Positions 43,508-53,259 of a DNA stretch of 64,000 nucleotides are shown here, one piece after another. Each line of letters begins with the position of its first letter. The stretch's first letter is position 1. The translations under genes and the position numbers were made by a program. The stretch comes from Sulfuricurvum sp. Its GTDB lineage: Bacteria; Campylobacterota; Campylobacteria; Campylobacterales; Sulfurimonadaceae. The DNA is taken from the NCBI GenBank assembly GCA_028710885.1, contig JAQTTG010000002.1, forward strand, positions 1 to 64,000, given 5' to 3'. The notes below the pieces were generated by a model. That model worked only from the letters and a program-made list of their open reading frames with translations, was not told the origin of the DNA and did not search any database.

Positions 43508-44085
43508 TTTATATCTCCTAATGATATTAGTGCCTCACGTGCCTGAGGGAAATCGCTTTGCAACTCTAATGCATGCTTATACATACTGCGGGCTTCTTCT
43601 GCCTGATGCATATCAACCAAAAGATTCCCATAATTGTAAAACGTTTGCGCATAGCTATCATCGATTGCTATGGCTTTTAGATAATGATCTTGTGATCGTT
43701 CATATGCATTTTCTGCACGATACAAAGATGCAATTGCATTATGAGTCAAATCATCGTTTTCATCGAGTTCCAGTGACTCTTCATAAAGTTCGATCGCTTT
43801 GAGGCGATCTCCTGTTTTAGCAACAACAAAAGCATACTTATTTAATACCTCCGGATTTTTTCTATCATGCAAATATGCATCTTCAAGATATGTTTTAGCT
43901 TGTAGTAGATCACCTGTTTTATACGACTCATCCGCTTGTTCTACCAATCTTAATGCAAATGAGATATTGTGCTCTGGTTGAATCTCATTTTGGGGCAATG
44001 CATCTTCTAATTGTCGGACATGACGATATATTTGATATGCGAAAAACAGTGTCATAGCAAACATTAATGTTTGAAAAAAACTCAT
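43504..44085 (-). CDS. Membrane-anchored TPR protein
   Basis: A 193-residue protein with an N-terminal membrane segment (FFQTLMFAMTLFFAYQIY) and about four tetratricopeptide repeats from residue 48 on (ALRLVEQADESYKTGDLL, NKYAFVVAKTGDRLKAIELY, NAIASLYRAENAYERSQDHY, YNYGNLLVDMHQAEEARSMY). It is probably a scaffold; partners are unknown. It heads the operon with the NYN nuclease and Nif3-like protein. Confidence 0.85.
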   Translation of the reverse strand: MSFFQTLMFAMTLFFAYQIYRHVRQLEDALPQNEIQPEHNISFALRLVEQADESYKTGDLLQAKTYLEDAYLHDRKNPEVLNKYAFVVAKTGDRLKAIELYEESLELDENDDLTHNAIASLYRAENAYERSQDHYLKAIAIDDSYAQTFYNYGNLLVDMHQAEEARSMYKHALELQSDFPQAREALISLGDIK

Positions 44086-44109
44086 TGGTTCCCCTTTTGT
44101 AACGATAAG

Positions 44110-44115
44110 TATAAT
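44110..44115 (+). promoter_or_regulatory. -10 box of ppk
   Basis: TATAAT, 35 nt before the ppk ATG, followed by a second partial ATAAT. No -35 is seen. It lies in the 65-nt divergent gap next to the TPR gene. Confidence 0.55.
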
Positions 44116-44150
44116 ATAATCACGTTAACTTAACCAAATTGGTAAAAACT

Positions 44151-46250
44151 ATGCCCAACAATTTAAAAGATCCTTCACTATATATCAACCGTGAGCTTTC
44201 ATGGCTCCAATTTAATACCCGCGTTTTGAGACAAGCACAAGACGAATCTTTACCTCTGTTTGAACGCCTAAAATTTTTGGCAATCTACGGAACCAATCTA
44301 GACGAATTTTACATGATTCGTGTTGCAGGTTTGAAAAAACTTTTCAGTGCCGGAGTCAATGTATCGGGAGCCGACCGTTTTACACCTCTACATCAACTTC
44401 GCGAAATACGAGAATACCTTCATAAAGAACAAGAAGCAGTTGAATATTGTTTGCAAGGAATTATGAAAGAACTGGAAAAAGAGGGAATCTATTTCCAATC
44501 ATATAAAGAGGTCACCGCACAACAACGGCAATATCTTGATCGTTATTTCATGGAAAATATCTATCCTGTCGTCATCCCGATCGCCATTGATGCTACCCAT
44601 CCGTTTCCCCATCTCAACAATCTCGGATTCGGACAAATAGTCAAATTACGTGATAAAGAAGACCCTAGTGTGGAGAGATACGGTCTTATTCGTATTCCGC
44701 GTGTACTTCCCCGTTTTGTCGATATCAATAATCGCATCTATATCCCGATCGGGAGTATTGTAGCCGAACATATCCAAGATCTTTTTCCTGGATATGAGTT
44801 GATCAAATTTGCCGCATTTCGGGTTACACGTAATGCCGATATCGCGATTGAAGAAGAGGAAGCAGATGATTTTATGGAGATTTTGGAAGAGGGCTTAAAG
44901 CTTCGTAAAAAAGGGGAACTCGTCCGTTTGGAGCTCAGTGTTCATGCAGATGATGATCTCTTAAACTTCTTTAACCGTCATGCTAATGTTTACAAAGATG
45001 ATATCTACCGTTTTCAAACTTATCTCAATCTCGGAAGCTTGTGGCAGGTAGTAGGAAATAAAGATTTTGCCCATCTAACCAGTCCAAGTTTCAAACCACG
45101 CAATCTTCCGCCGCTTGACAGCGACGAAAGTTTGTACACAACTTTGGATAAACAAGATCTCTTGCTATTTCATCCATTTGAAAGTTTCGAACCGGTCGTA
45201 CGTCTCATCCAAATTGCAGCAAAAGATCCTGACGTTGTTTCAATCCGAATGACACTTTATCGTTCCGGTTCTAAATCACCAATTGTGCAATCACTAATCA
45301 GCGCTGCAGAATCTGGAAAACAGGTAACCGTTATGGTCGAACTAAGAGCCCGTTTTGATGAAGAGAACAACCTCCATTGGGCCAAAGCGCTGGAAAATGC
45401 CGGAGCACATGTTATTTACGGTATCGCCGGGTTTAAAGTCCATGCCAAAGCAGCTCTCATTACCCGCCGCGTAGATGGTAAACTCAAACAATACGCCCAT
45501 ATCGGTACTGGTAACTACAACCCTTCTACCGCAACCGTTTATACTGATATCAGCTATATGACTTCAAACGATGCCATCACGCATGACATGACCCGATTTT
45601 TCCATTTCCTCACCGGATTTAGTAAAAAAGGAAAACTCCACGAACTCTACATGGCACCAACACAAATCAAACCAAAAATTCTCTCGCTCATCCAAAATGA
45701 GACCCGTATGGGAAAAGAGGGAGTCATCATTGCTAAAATGAATGCCCTCGTTGATGAAGATATTATTAAAGCACTCTATAAAGCATCCCAAGCTGGTGTA
45801 AAAATCGAACTAATCATTCGTGGTATTTGCTGCCTACGTCCAGGTATCCCAGGTGTAAGTGAAAATATTCGTGTTATCTCTATCATCGGAAAATACCTCG
45901 AACATGCACGTATTTATTATTTTAAACATGCTGCACCGCAAACGTATATTTCAAGTGCTGACTGGATGCCAAGAAATCTTTTACGTAGGATTGAGCTTCT
46001 CACACCAGTAAGTGGTGAAGAGGTCACCAATAAACTGATTCAAATCGTACAGCTACAAGCTTCTGATAATGTTCTGGCACATGAACTCCAAAATGATGGT
46101 ACCTACAAACGGGTTTCTCATGAGGGGAGCAATGTGATTGACAACCATAAAATTATGGAGACACATGTGAACAAAGTGTATAATGCCCTCAAAAAACATA
46201 CTCCAAATTACGTGCAACAACTCACAACACGTTTATTTAAAGAAAGTTGA
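44151..46250 (+). CDS. ppk1: Polyphosphate kinase
   Basis: A 699-residue PPK1 that makes polyphosphate from ATP. It begins YINRELSWLQFNTRVL, followed by the core LYGTNLDEFYMIRVAG-like IYGTNLDEFYMIRVAG. The phosphorylated His is in GFKVHAKAALITRR, with HIGTGNYNPSTATVYTD following and SADWMPRNLLRRIELL near the C-terminus. Length is standard. I chose ATG 44151; the frame is open from TTG 44139. The carbonic anhydrase-like gene starts 7 nt after the stop codon. Confidence 0.97.
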   Translation: MPNNLKDPSLYINRELSWLQFNTRVLRQAQDESLPLFERLKFLAIYGTNLDEFYMIRVAGLKKLFSAGVNVSGADRFTPLHQLREIREYLHKEQEAVEYCLQGIMKELEKEGIYFQSYKEVTAQQRQYLDRYFMENIYPVVIPIAIDATHPFPHLNNLGFGQIVKLRDKEDPSVERYGLIRIPRVLPRFVDINNRIYIPIGSIVAEHIQDLFPGYELIKFAAFRVTRNADIAIEEEEADDFMEILEEGLKLRKKGELVRLELSVHADDDLLNFFNRHANVYKDDIYRFQTYLNLGSLWQVVGNKDFAHLTSPSFKPRNLPPLDSDESLYTTLDKQDLLLFHPFESFEPVVRLIQIAAKDPDVVSIRMTLYRSGSKSPIVQSLISAAESGKQVTVMVELRARFDEENNLHWAKALENAGAHVIYGIAGFKVHAKAALITRRVDGKLKQYAHIGTGNYNPSTATVYTDISYMTSNDAITHDMTRFFHFLTGFSKKGKLHELYMAPTQIKPKILSLIQNETRMGKEGVIIAKMNALVDEDIIKALYKASQAGVKIELIIRGICCLRPGIPGVSENIRVISIIGKYLEHARIYYFKHAAPQTYISSADWMPRNLLRRIELLTPVSGEEVTNKLIQIVQLQASDNVLAHELQNDGTYKRVSHEGSNVIDNHKIMETHVNKVYNALKKHTPNYVQQLTTRLFKES

Positions 46251-46257
46251 TACCTTT

Positions 46258-46794
46258 ATGATCGGAAACTATTTACACTATACCCCTGAATTCAAAGATC
46301 GTGTTTGGATTGCCGAATCGGCAGATGTGATTGGACGTGCTGAGTTGGGAGAAGATGTCAGCATCTGGTTTGGATGCGTTATACGCGCGGATGTTCACTA
46401 CATAAAAATTGGAGATCGCAGCAATATCCAAGATTTAAGCATGGTTCATGTCACACACCATAAACGCGACGACATGAGTGATGGTTATCCGACGATCATC
46501 GGTAATGACGTTACTGTAGGGCATCGTGTCATGCTACACGGTTGCACGATCGAAGATGCATGTCTGATTGGAATGTCTGCTACTATCCTCGACGGTGCCG
46601 TAATCGGAAAAGAGTCCATCGTCGGTGCGGGGGCATTGGTCACTAAAAACAAAGTATTCCCTCCCCGTTCACTCATCATGGGAAGTCCTGCTAAAGTAGT
46701 CCGCGAACTGACTGATGAAGAGGTTGCTGAGCTTTATGCTTCAGCACGCAGATATGTGAGTTTCAAAGAAAACTATCGCGCCCCTAATGTCTGA
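46258..46794 (+). CDS. Gamma carbonic anhydrase-like protein
   Basis: A 178-residue left-handed beta-helix (hexapeptide repeat) protein of the YrdA/gamma carbonic anhydrase family. Zinc His are in SMVHVTHHKRD and GHRVMLHGCTIED. Repeats run through the middle (ADVIGRAELGEDVSIWFG...). Carbonic anhydrase activity is possible but not proven for YrdA-type members. I chose ATG 46258; the upstream extension overlaps ppk. Confidence 0.92.
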   Translation: MIGNYLHYTPEFKDRVWIAESADVIGRAELGEDVSIWFGCVIRADVHYIKIGDRSNIQDLSMVHVTHHKRDDMSDGYPTIIGNDVTVGHRVMLHGCTIEDACLIGMSATILDGAVIGKESIVGAGALVTKNKVFPPRSLIMGSPAKVVRELTDEEVAELYASARRYVSFKENYRAPNV

Positions 46795-47413
46795 ATTCAA
46801 CCTAGTCCTTGCGGCCGATATCCTCGGAATTATCGCATTTACTCTGAGCGGCTTTTTAGTCGGAGTACGAAACAATCTCGATCTCCTCGGCCTCATCATC
46901 TCCGCTTCTCTTACCGCATTAGGTGGAGGTGTTGTGAGAGATGTTATTTTAGGTCGTACCCCTTTTGCCTTTAATGAATACTATCCCGCCATCACCGTCA
47001 TCACTACAATCCTACTCGCGTTTGCTTTTCGTCTTTACCGTCGTGAACAGTTAGAGCGTCAATGGCTCTTTATCATCTCCGATACAATCGGTCTGGTTGC
47101 GTTCAGTATTACCGGTGCATTGCTTGCTATCGAAGTCGAATTCAATTTCTTCGGTGTCATGATTTTGAGCTTTCTTACCGCCGTAGGAGGGGGAGTATTA
47201 CGTGACACAATGATCAATCAGGTCCCCTCTGTTCTCATTAGTGATTTTTACGGTTCCATCGCTATTATCGTCTCTGTTTTACTGTTGCTCTTAGCACAAA
47301 TAGACATGATTAATACATGGGGAGTAGCAGGTGTTGCATCCTTTGCTATCTTTTTACGCCTTTTAGCGTATGCAAAACAATGGCATTTACCTACACTAAA
47401 TATGGATAAATAA
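46787..47413 (+). CDS. UPF0126/TRIC-like membrane protein
   Basis: A 208-residue inner membrane protein with about seven membrane segments. It consists of two related halves, each carrying a GGGV-RD motif: ALGGGVVRDVILGRTPFA and AVGGGVLRDTMINQVPS. This is the YadS/UPF0126 family, structurally tied to TRIC cation channels. The substrate is unknown. It overlaps the carbonic anhydrase-like gene by 8 nt and mtgA by 1 nt. Confidence 0.92.
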   Translation: MSEFNLVLAADILGIIAFTLSGFLVGVRNNLDLLGLIISASLTALGGGVVRDVILGRTPFAFNEYYPAITVITTILLAFAFRLYRREQLERQWLFIISDTIGLVAFSITGALLAIEVEFNFFGVMILSFLTAVGGGVLRDTMINQVPSVLISDFYGSIAIIVSVLLLLLAQIDMINTWGVAGVASFAIFLRLLAYAKQWHLPTLNMDK

Positions 47414-48276
47414 TGCAAAAACTAAAATTTATTTTTTTATTACTCTTCATAAGTGGGGTTCTAGATATCGGCCGCTACCTCATCTATCCGAATGTTTCCG
47501 AACTACGTAACAGTAACCCTATTCCTAGCGCGTTTATGAAATATCGTGAAGAGGAATGGGCAGAAGAGAATCGTGAAATGAGCATTACACAAAAATGGGT
47601 TCCCATGTCTCAAATTTCTCCAAATGTTATTAAAGCAGTTTTAATCGGTGAAGATGATAAATTTTGGAAACATGACGGTTTTGATGTACAAGGAATGGAA
47701 CAAGCACTTGAGCGTACTCTAAAAAAAGGGAAAATGGCCGGAGGAAGCACCATCAGCCAACAACTTTCCAAAAACCTCTACCTCTCACCGAGTAAAAATC
47801 CGGTGCGCAAAATCAAAGAAGCAATCCTCACATGGCGAATCGAAAAAACTCTCTCCAAGCGACGGATACTTGAAATTTATCTCAATGTTGCCGAATGGGG
47901 AGATGGCATTTTCGGTATCGAGGCGGCCGCACGCCATTATTATCACAAAAGTGCTAAAAACCTCACTGGACTCGAAGCAGCTCATTTGGCTGCAGTACTC
48001 CCTAATCCGATCCGCTTTAATGCAACCGGAAATCAAAAATATGTTAAAAATCGCTCACGCATCATCTATAAAATAATGAAACGAAGAGGGATTGTCATTC
48101 CTCAATTCCAAGAGGTAATGGCTCCTCCAAAAAAAGAAGATAACATGCCATCAGCTGATGATAATCAGAGTGTCAATGATTTATTTAATGCAACACAACT
48201 GCCACAATCTACCAATGAAGAAGGATCTATAACCAATGATGCGAGTCTGGAACAAAACAGTTCTCTCACGTTTTAA
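47413..48276 (+). CDS. mtgA: Monofunctional peptidoglycan transglycosylase
   Basis: A 287-residue glycosyltransferase family 51 enzyme that polymerises glycan strands. An N-terminal membrane anchor is followed by the GT51 domain: AVLIGEDDKFWKHDGFD with the catalytic Glu, GGSTISQQLSKNLYLS, RKIKEAILTWRIEKTLSK and EIYLNVAEWGDGIFGIE. The last 50 residues are polar and low in complexity. It begins in a TAATG overlap and its end overlaps the convergent MFS gene by 4 nt. Confidence 0.95.
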   Translation: MQKLKFIFLLLFISGVLDIGRYLIYPNVSELRNSNPIPSAFMKYREEEWAEENREMSITQKWVPMSQISPNVIKAVLIGEDDKFWKHDGFDVQGMEQALERTLKKGKMAGGSTISQQLSKNLYLSPSKNPVRKIKEAILTWRIEKTLSKRRILEIYLNVAEWGDGIFGIEAAARHYYHKSAKNLTGLEAAHLAAVLPNPIRFNATGNQKYVKNRSRIIYKIMKRRGIVIPQFQEVMAPPKKEDNMPSADDNQSVNDLFNATQLPQSTNEEGSITNDASLEQNSSLTF

Positions 48277-49511
48277 TCTTTCATAAATCGAAGGGTTATC
48301 CAACCAATAATTGATGTTAAAGCTATAAGATAAGCCGGGGCAAAAGGATTTGCACTCAATTGCACTAACGTTGTCATCAATGCCGGAGTTATTCCACCGA
48401 CAATACCAGCAGCACTCCCCAAAATAACTGCCGTAAAAGAAGCCCTATACCCATGATAGCGTAATGCATTTACTGTAGCAGCAAAAATTGGCGATTGAAA
48501 AGAACAGAGTAAAATAACCAACGCAATAGTTGAACCCAAAACACCCCAATAACCGCCGACACTCATTTCATAAAATAATGGATAAACAAAAAGAGTTACC
48601 ATTAATGCAGTAATACGAATAAGACGAAGAGAACCTACTTTATCAGCGATCATTGCCATAATAGGTATAAAAACAACACCGGTAACAATTGAAATGGTAT
48701 TAATTTGACCTGCATCCGCTTTTGACATACCTGCATTGCCCTCAAGCCATATCGGTAGATATACAAAAACCGTATAATATAAAATCCATATGCTAGAAGC
48801 AATAATCAAAAACTGCCAAAATTCGCGGCGGTGATGGCGTAAAATGGCGATAATCGGAACCATTTTATCTTCATTCGGCGTATACGTGTCTGTCAGATTT
48901 TGACGTAGATAAATCCCCGCCGCTGCAATGATGATACTTCCTAAAAACGGAATTCTCCAACCCCATTGCCCCATTGCATCAGCACCGATATACCATAACA
49001 ATGCTCCACAAAAACCTGATCCCAAAGCCATCCCGATTTTAGCCCCTACTGAGACAAAAGAGCCATAAAGATTTTGACGATTGGATGAGGACTGTTCCAC
49101 CAAATAGACAATCGAACTGGCATATTCTCCACCGACAGATAGTCCCTGAACCATCCGCAATAAGACTAATAAAATAGGTGCTAATATCCCGATTTGTCCA
49201 TAGGTAGGTAAAAACCCAATTAAAAAAGTAGGAAGAGCCATCATTATCAGCGAGCTCATCAATGCTGTACGCCGACTGACACGATCTCCGATATGTCCAA
49301 ATATCAAAGCACCGACAGGACGCATAATCATTCCTGCGGCGAATGCTCCAAACGAGCCTAAAAGGGAGAGAAAAGGGTTCGTAGAGGGGAAAAAAAGATT
49401 CCCCATCATCACGGCTAAAAAGCCGATAAGCGCAAAGTCATAATATTCTATGATATTGCCGATGATACCTGCGGCAATGATTTTTTTCTTGGATCGAATC
49501 AAACGATCCAC
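48273..49511 (-). CDS. MFS transporter, MHS (ProP-like) family
   Basis: A 412-residue carrier with 12 membrane segments. It starts IAAGIIGNIIEYYDFALIGF, typical of the metabolite:proton symporter group, followed by RPVGALIFGHIGDRVSRRTAL between segments 2 and 3, and GLSVGGEYASSIVYLVE. The substrate (organic acid or osmolyte) is unknown. It starts at GTG, overlapping the mnmA stop region by 13 nt. Confidence 0.9.
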   Translation of the reverse strand: MDRLIRSKKKIIAAGIIGNIIEYYDFALIGFLAVMMGNLFFPSTNPFLSLLGSFGAFAAGMIMRPVGALIFGHIGDRVSRRTALMSSLIMMALPTFLIGFLPTYGQIGILAPILLVLLRMVQGLSVGGEYASSIVYLVEQSSSNRQNLYGSFVSVGAKIGMALGSGFCGALLWYIGADAMGQWGWRIPFLGSIIIAAAGIYLRQNLTDTYTPNEDKMVPIIAILRHHRREFWQFLIIASSIWILYYTVFVYLPIWLEGNAGMSKADAGQINTISIVTGVVFIPIMAMIADKVGSLRLIRITALMVTLFVYPLFYEMSVGGYWGVLGSTIALVILLCSFQSPIFAATVNALRYHGYRASFTAVILGSAAGIVGGITPALMTTLVQLSANPFAPAYLIALTSIIGWITLRFMKD

Positions 49512-50515
49512 CCGCCGCCAAGCAGTTTTTCTCCGTCATAAAATACACCCGCTTGTCCTGAGGCAACCCCCAATACAGGTTCATGTAACTCAACACGTGC
49601 ATAATCGCCGTCAATTTTAACCGAACATCGTACAGCAGTGGTTCGATAGCGGAGTTTTACGTCACACTCAAACTCAGTGCGTTCATCAAACATATTAACA
49701 CGCTCAAGCTCTACACGCCGGCACTCCAGATCGTCGCGCGTTCCAACAACGATCTGATTCGTTTCGGGTTTGATCTCTACAACAAAATGGGGATCATGAG
49801 CTCCGTTTACAGTGAACCCTTTGCGCTTGCCGATCGTGTAGTGCATATATCCTTTGTGTTTGCCAACCACTTTGCCCTCGATATCGAGCACTTCACCTTC
49901 TTGATCGACAGGGACATAAGGTTTGAGCACATCCATATAGGTAGTTTCGACAAAACAGATTTCTGTGGATTCACTTTGTGATGCAAAAGATTCTAACCCC
50001 TCTATGCTGGCGGCATACGCTTTTATATCGCTTTTATGACGTTCACCCAACGGAAATAGCAAACGAGGAACCAATACAGGGTCAATATAAAAAAGAAAAT
50101 AACTTTGATCTTTAGTATCATCATGTGCTTGTAGGAGATATTGTCCATTATGACGGATATAATGTCCCGTAGCTACAAAATCAGCACCTATACTATCAGC
50201 GTAAGCGACCATTGCTCCAAACTTTATATTACGATTACATAGCGCACAGGGATTAGGGGTTTTCCCCTCTTTATACGTTTCAATGAACGGCATAAATACT
50301 TTTTCATTGAACTGATCTTGTAGATCGAGAATATGCAGTTTCACACCGGCAAAATCAGCTGCTTTTTGCGCACGTAATTGATGTATCTCATGATAGCCGG
50401 GTTTTGAATGAAGCTTCATATAAACACCTTCGACTTCATACCCTTGTTCTTTTAACAATAGTGTCGAAATCGTCGAATCAACCCCACCACTCATCCCGAT
50501 TAATACTTTTTTCAT
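49499..50515 (-). CDS. mnmA: tRNA 2-thiouridylase MnmA
   Basis: A 338-residue enzyme that thiolates U34 of tRNAs for Lys, Glu and Gln. The PP-loop GMSGGVDSTISTLLL is at the N-terminus. The catalytic cysteines are in NPCALCNRNIKFG and STEICFVE. The C-terminal beta-domain ends in GVASGQAGVFYDGEKLLGGGWI. It overlaps the LOG-family gene by 4 nt. Confidence 0.96.
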   Translation of the reverse strand: MKKVLIGMSGGVDSTISTLLLKEQGYEVEGVYMKLHSKPGYHEIHQLRAQKAADFAGVKLHILDLQDQFNEKVFMPFIETYKEGKTPNPCALCNRNIKFGAMVAYADSIGADFVATGHYIRHNGQYLLQAHDDTKDQSYFLFYIDPVLVPRLLFPLGERHKSDIKAYAASIEGLESFASQSESTEICFVETTYMDVLKPYVPVDQEGEVLDIEGKVVGKHKGYMHYTIGKRKGFTVNGAHDPHFVVEIKPETNQIVVGTRDDLECRRVELERVNMFDERTEFECDVKLRYRTTAVRCSVKIDGDYARVELHEPVLGVASGQAGVFYDGEKLLGGGWIV

Positions 50516-51303
50516 ACTTCCATTTCACTTGTACTACATATCGGTCTATCCGCAAAATAGGTAGCAAGAATTTTGTAATATTTGGTATCGTCCAAACCCT
50601 CTTTTTCCAATGTTGCCATTTGAGCTACCAAAGATTTTTCAATTTCACCCACAACACTGTTTAAATCATCAGTCAAGTGAATTAACTTCAGATCTCTTTC
50701 ATCTATCATCCCCTCAGCAAGCATTTTATCCCGTAGAAATTGAACCAATGGTGCATAAAACTCTGTTCCGATAACAAAAAGCCGCACACCCCATACTTTT
50801 CGGGTTTGAATCAATGTCAAAGCTTCAAACATCTCATCGAGTGTTCCAAATCCTCCCGGAAAAATAACATATGCCATCGAATATTTAACCAACATAACTT
50901 TACGTGAGAAGAAATAATCGAAACTACGCCCTTTTGTAATATAAGGATTAGGTTGCTGCTCAGAGGGTAGTTCGATATTCAAACCAATCGATTCGACATT
51001 TTCATGCTTGTAGGCACCGCGATTAGCAGCTTCCATAACACCAGGACCACCGCCGGTTATAATATTGTAACCCCGTTCTCCCAGCATATCTGCCAACGTA
51101 ACTGCCTTTTGGTAATACGGATGATTTTCATCAACTCGAGCACTTCCAAAAATAGTTACCGATGGACCAAGATCCCCTAATTCATCAAATCCCTGAACAA
51201 AGTCAGCGATAATTTTAAAAACGCTCCATACATCGGCTGATTTTATATCTTTGACATAACGATTGCTTTGATACTCTTTTTTTTTACGACCTCGATGTGG
51301 CAT
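50512..51303 (-). CDS. LOG-family nucleotide phosphoribohydrolase
   Basis: A 263-residue Rossmann-fold protein of the LOG/TIGR00730 family. The signatures are TGGGPGVMEAANRGA and FPGGFGTLDEMFEALTLIQT. Family members split the base off nucleotide 5'-monophosphates; older annotation as lysine decarboxylase is wrong. A basic N-terminal stretch (HRGRKKKEYQSNRY) precedes the fold. It starts 2 nt after fliY; the ribosome site AAAGGA lies over the fliY end. Confidence 0.9.
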   Translation of the reverse strand: MPHRGRKKKEYQSNRYVKDIKSADVWSVFKIIADFVQGFDELGDLGPSVTIFGSARVDENHPYYQKAVTLADMLGERGYNIITGGGPGVMEAANRGAYKHENVESIGLNIELPSEQQPNPYITKGRSFDYFFSRKVMLVKYSMAYVIFPGGFGTLDEMFEALTLIQTRKVWGVRLFVIGTEFYAPLVQFLRDKMLAEGMIDERDLKLIHLTDDLNSVVGEIEKSLVAQMATLEKEGLDDTKYYKILATYFADRPICSTSEMEV

Positions 51304-51305
51304 GC

Positions 51306-52169
51306 TTATCCTTTAAGCTTAGTCAAACGATCGCGTTTAGTACCGATAGAAGTGATCTGCACGCCGAAATTTCCATCAACAATAACAACTTCTCCCTGAG
51401 CGATGACATGATCATCGACCAATATATCAAGTGGATCATTAGCTAACTGATTCAACTCAATAACAGATCCGATATCCATACTCAAAACATCTTTCAAAAG
51501 CATTTTTTTCTTCCCGATGCGAACACGAACCGGAAGTTTTACATCCATGATAAGTCCGATGTTTTTCATTTCGGAGTCATCAAGCTTTGTTGCAGTTTCA
51601 TGTGCAGATTCATGAAAAATACTTCCTGTTGATACAGTAGCAGCCGCAGAAGACATACCACCATTCAACGCATTATTTATTGATGAATCTATCACAAACA
51701 TCATCAGTGAATTGATCGTTCCCAATGTAAAAGAAAAAACAAACATTTTTGCATATGCATCAAGATTTACTTCCGTGTTTTCAGCCATAAATTCTGCATT
51801 TTCAGGTTTAATGGTGAGTTTCGGAAGCTCTTTTTGCGAGCCCAATGTTGTACTCATCGCTCCAACGATGTTCGAAACGATCTCCTTGACAGCATCTATG
51901 TCCTCATCTGACATGGTGTCTTTACCCTCACCATCACCGCCAAGCATCATATCACCTAATGCAGTAGCCAATTGCGGCGGCATCATGATAAGTCCACGCC
52001 CTACCGCCTCACCACTAAAAGCTACATGAATTACAGCGATAGGTGGAATAACATTAGAGACGATGGATATGTTTTCTGCTTCTTTGAGCGCTATTACTGG
52101 TGCTTGACCTGTCAATCCTTCGATTGTAGCAACTGCCTCCTGTGCAAATACTCCGGCAAAATCACTCAT
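51306..52169 (-). CDS. fliY: Flagellar motor switch protein FliY
   Basis: About 287 residues of the flagellar C-ring. The N-terminal two-thirds are CheC-like (DAVKEIVSNIVGAMSTTLG). The C-terminal SpoA domain (about 210-285) has GLIMDVKLPVRVRIGKKKMLLKDVL and the NPLDILVDD-like ANDPLDILVDDHVIAQGEVV. I chose ATG 52169, with GGAGG at good spacing (about 6-7 nt); ATG 52175 abuts the site. It overlaps the fliM end by 8 nt. Confidence 0.94.
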   Translation of the reverse strand: MSDFAGVFAQEAVATIEGLTGQAPVIALKEAENISIVSNVIPPIAVIHVAFSGEAVGRGLIMMPPQLATALGDMMLGGDGEGKDTMSDEDIDAVKEIVSNIVGAMSTTLGSQKELPKLTIKPENAEFMAENTEVNLDAYAKMFVFSFTLGTINSLMMFVIDSSINNALNGGMSSAAATVSTGSIFHESAHETATKLDDSEMKNIGLIMDVKLPVRVRIGKKKMLLKDVLSMDIGSVIELNQLANDPLDILVDDHVIAQGEVVIVDGNFGVQITSIGTKRDRLTKLKG

Positions 52170-53259
52170 CCTCATCCTCCTCTAATTCTAATGGCCCGCG
52201 AATCATGTCTTTAACACCGCTGATTCGTGCTTTACGTTTAGTTTCAAACTCTTTAAGTGCCCGTTTGACAGCATCTTTTTCGGTATCGATCAGAGAACTG
52301 ATTTGAATTGATTTTCTAAACCTTCTCAGCCCCATATGACCAACGAATCGCTCCTTACCATCTACACTGACATGCACAACATCATCGGCTGGAATATTGA
52401 GCCTGATAATATCTCCCTCATTTAATTCCAACAATTCATGCAAACTGAGTTCCGCTTCGCCAAGATTAACTTCAACATTGACATGCGCCCCCCCAAGGAG
52501 AACTTGTAGCTCTTGATTGCGGCTTTTTTTCGAACTAGTCTCATTGAGCATCAAATCACGACTTGCTAATTTCGGTAATACCGGCTCTAGTGCGATAACC
52601 GGATAACAGATATTCATCATCCCAGAACTGTGCCCAATAATGATCTCCATAACGACCATAACAACGATCTCATTTTGAGCAACAATCTGAACAACATTCG
52701 GACTCGATTCTTTTGATTCTACCTGTGGATAGAGATCGGTTACAGGCCCCCATGCCTCACGTAGCGTTGCCATCATCACTCTTAAAATCGTCTCAAAAAG
52801 GGAGAGCTCGATATCGGAAAATTCACGATTAGCTTCAAAAGGCTCCCCTTTCCCACCAAGAATACGATCAAGCATTGGAAATGCAATGGATGGATTAATC
52901 TCTAAAACACCGTTTCCTTCCAGTGGTTTCATCGAAAAAACGTTAAAACTCGTCGGATTAGGAAGTGACATCAAAAATTCCCCATAGGTCATCTGATCGA
53001 CGGAGTGAAGCTGTATCTCTACAATAGAACGCATAATAGCTGAAATCTGAGAGGCAATAGAACGAGCCATCTTGTCATGAATCCCTCTAAAAGCACGAAG
53101 CTGCTCTTTAGAAACACGGTTAGGGCGTTTAAAATCATAAAGGGTAATTTGACGCTGTGGGAAAAGGGCATCATCGCCCGCGTCTAAACCGCCATCGCCT
53201 TCATCATCGACAACGTCTAATAAGGCATCAATCTCTTCTTGTGATAAAATATCAGCCAT
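52162..53259 (-). CDS. fliM: Flagellar motor switch protein FliM
   Basis: A 365-residue C-ring protein that binds phosphorylated CheY. It begins with the CheY-binding peptide LSQEEIDALLDVV, followed by the CheC-like middle domain and the C-terminal SpoA domain (VNVEVNLGEAELSLHELLELN). The final residues are very acidic (LELEEDEDE). It starts in a TAATG overlap with fliA. Confidence 0.97.
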   Translation of the reverse strand: MADILSQEEIDALLDVVDDEGDGGLDAGDDALFPQRQITLYDFKRPNRVSKEQLRAFRGIHDKMARSIASQISAIMRSIVEIQLHSVDQMTYGEFLMSLPNPTSFNVFSMKPLEGNGVLEINPSIAFPMLDRILGGKGEPFEANREFSDIELSLFETILRVMMATLREAWGPVTDLYPQVESKESSPNVVQIVAQNEIVVMVVMEIIIGHSSGMMNICYPVIALEPVLPKLASRDLMLNETSSKKSRNQELQVLLGGAHVNVEVNLGEAELSLHELLELNEGDIIRLNIPADDVVHVSVDGKERFVGHMGLRRFRKSIQISSLIDTEKDAVKRALKEFETKRKARISGVKDMIRGPLELEEDEDE

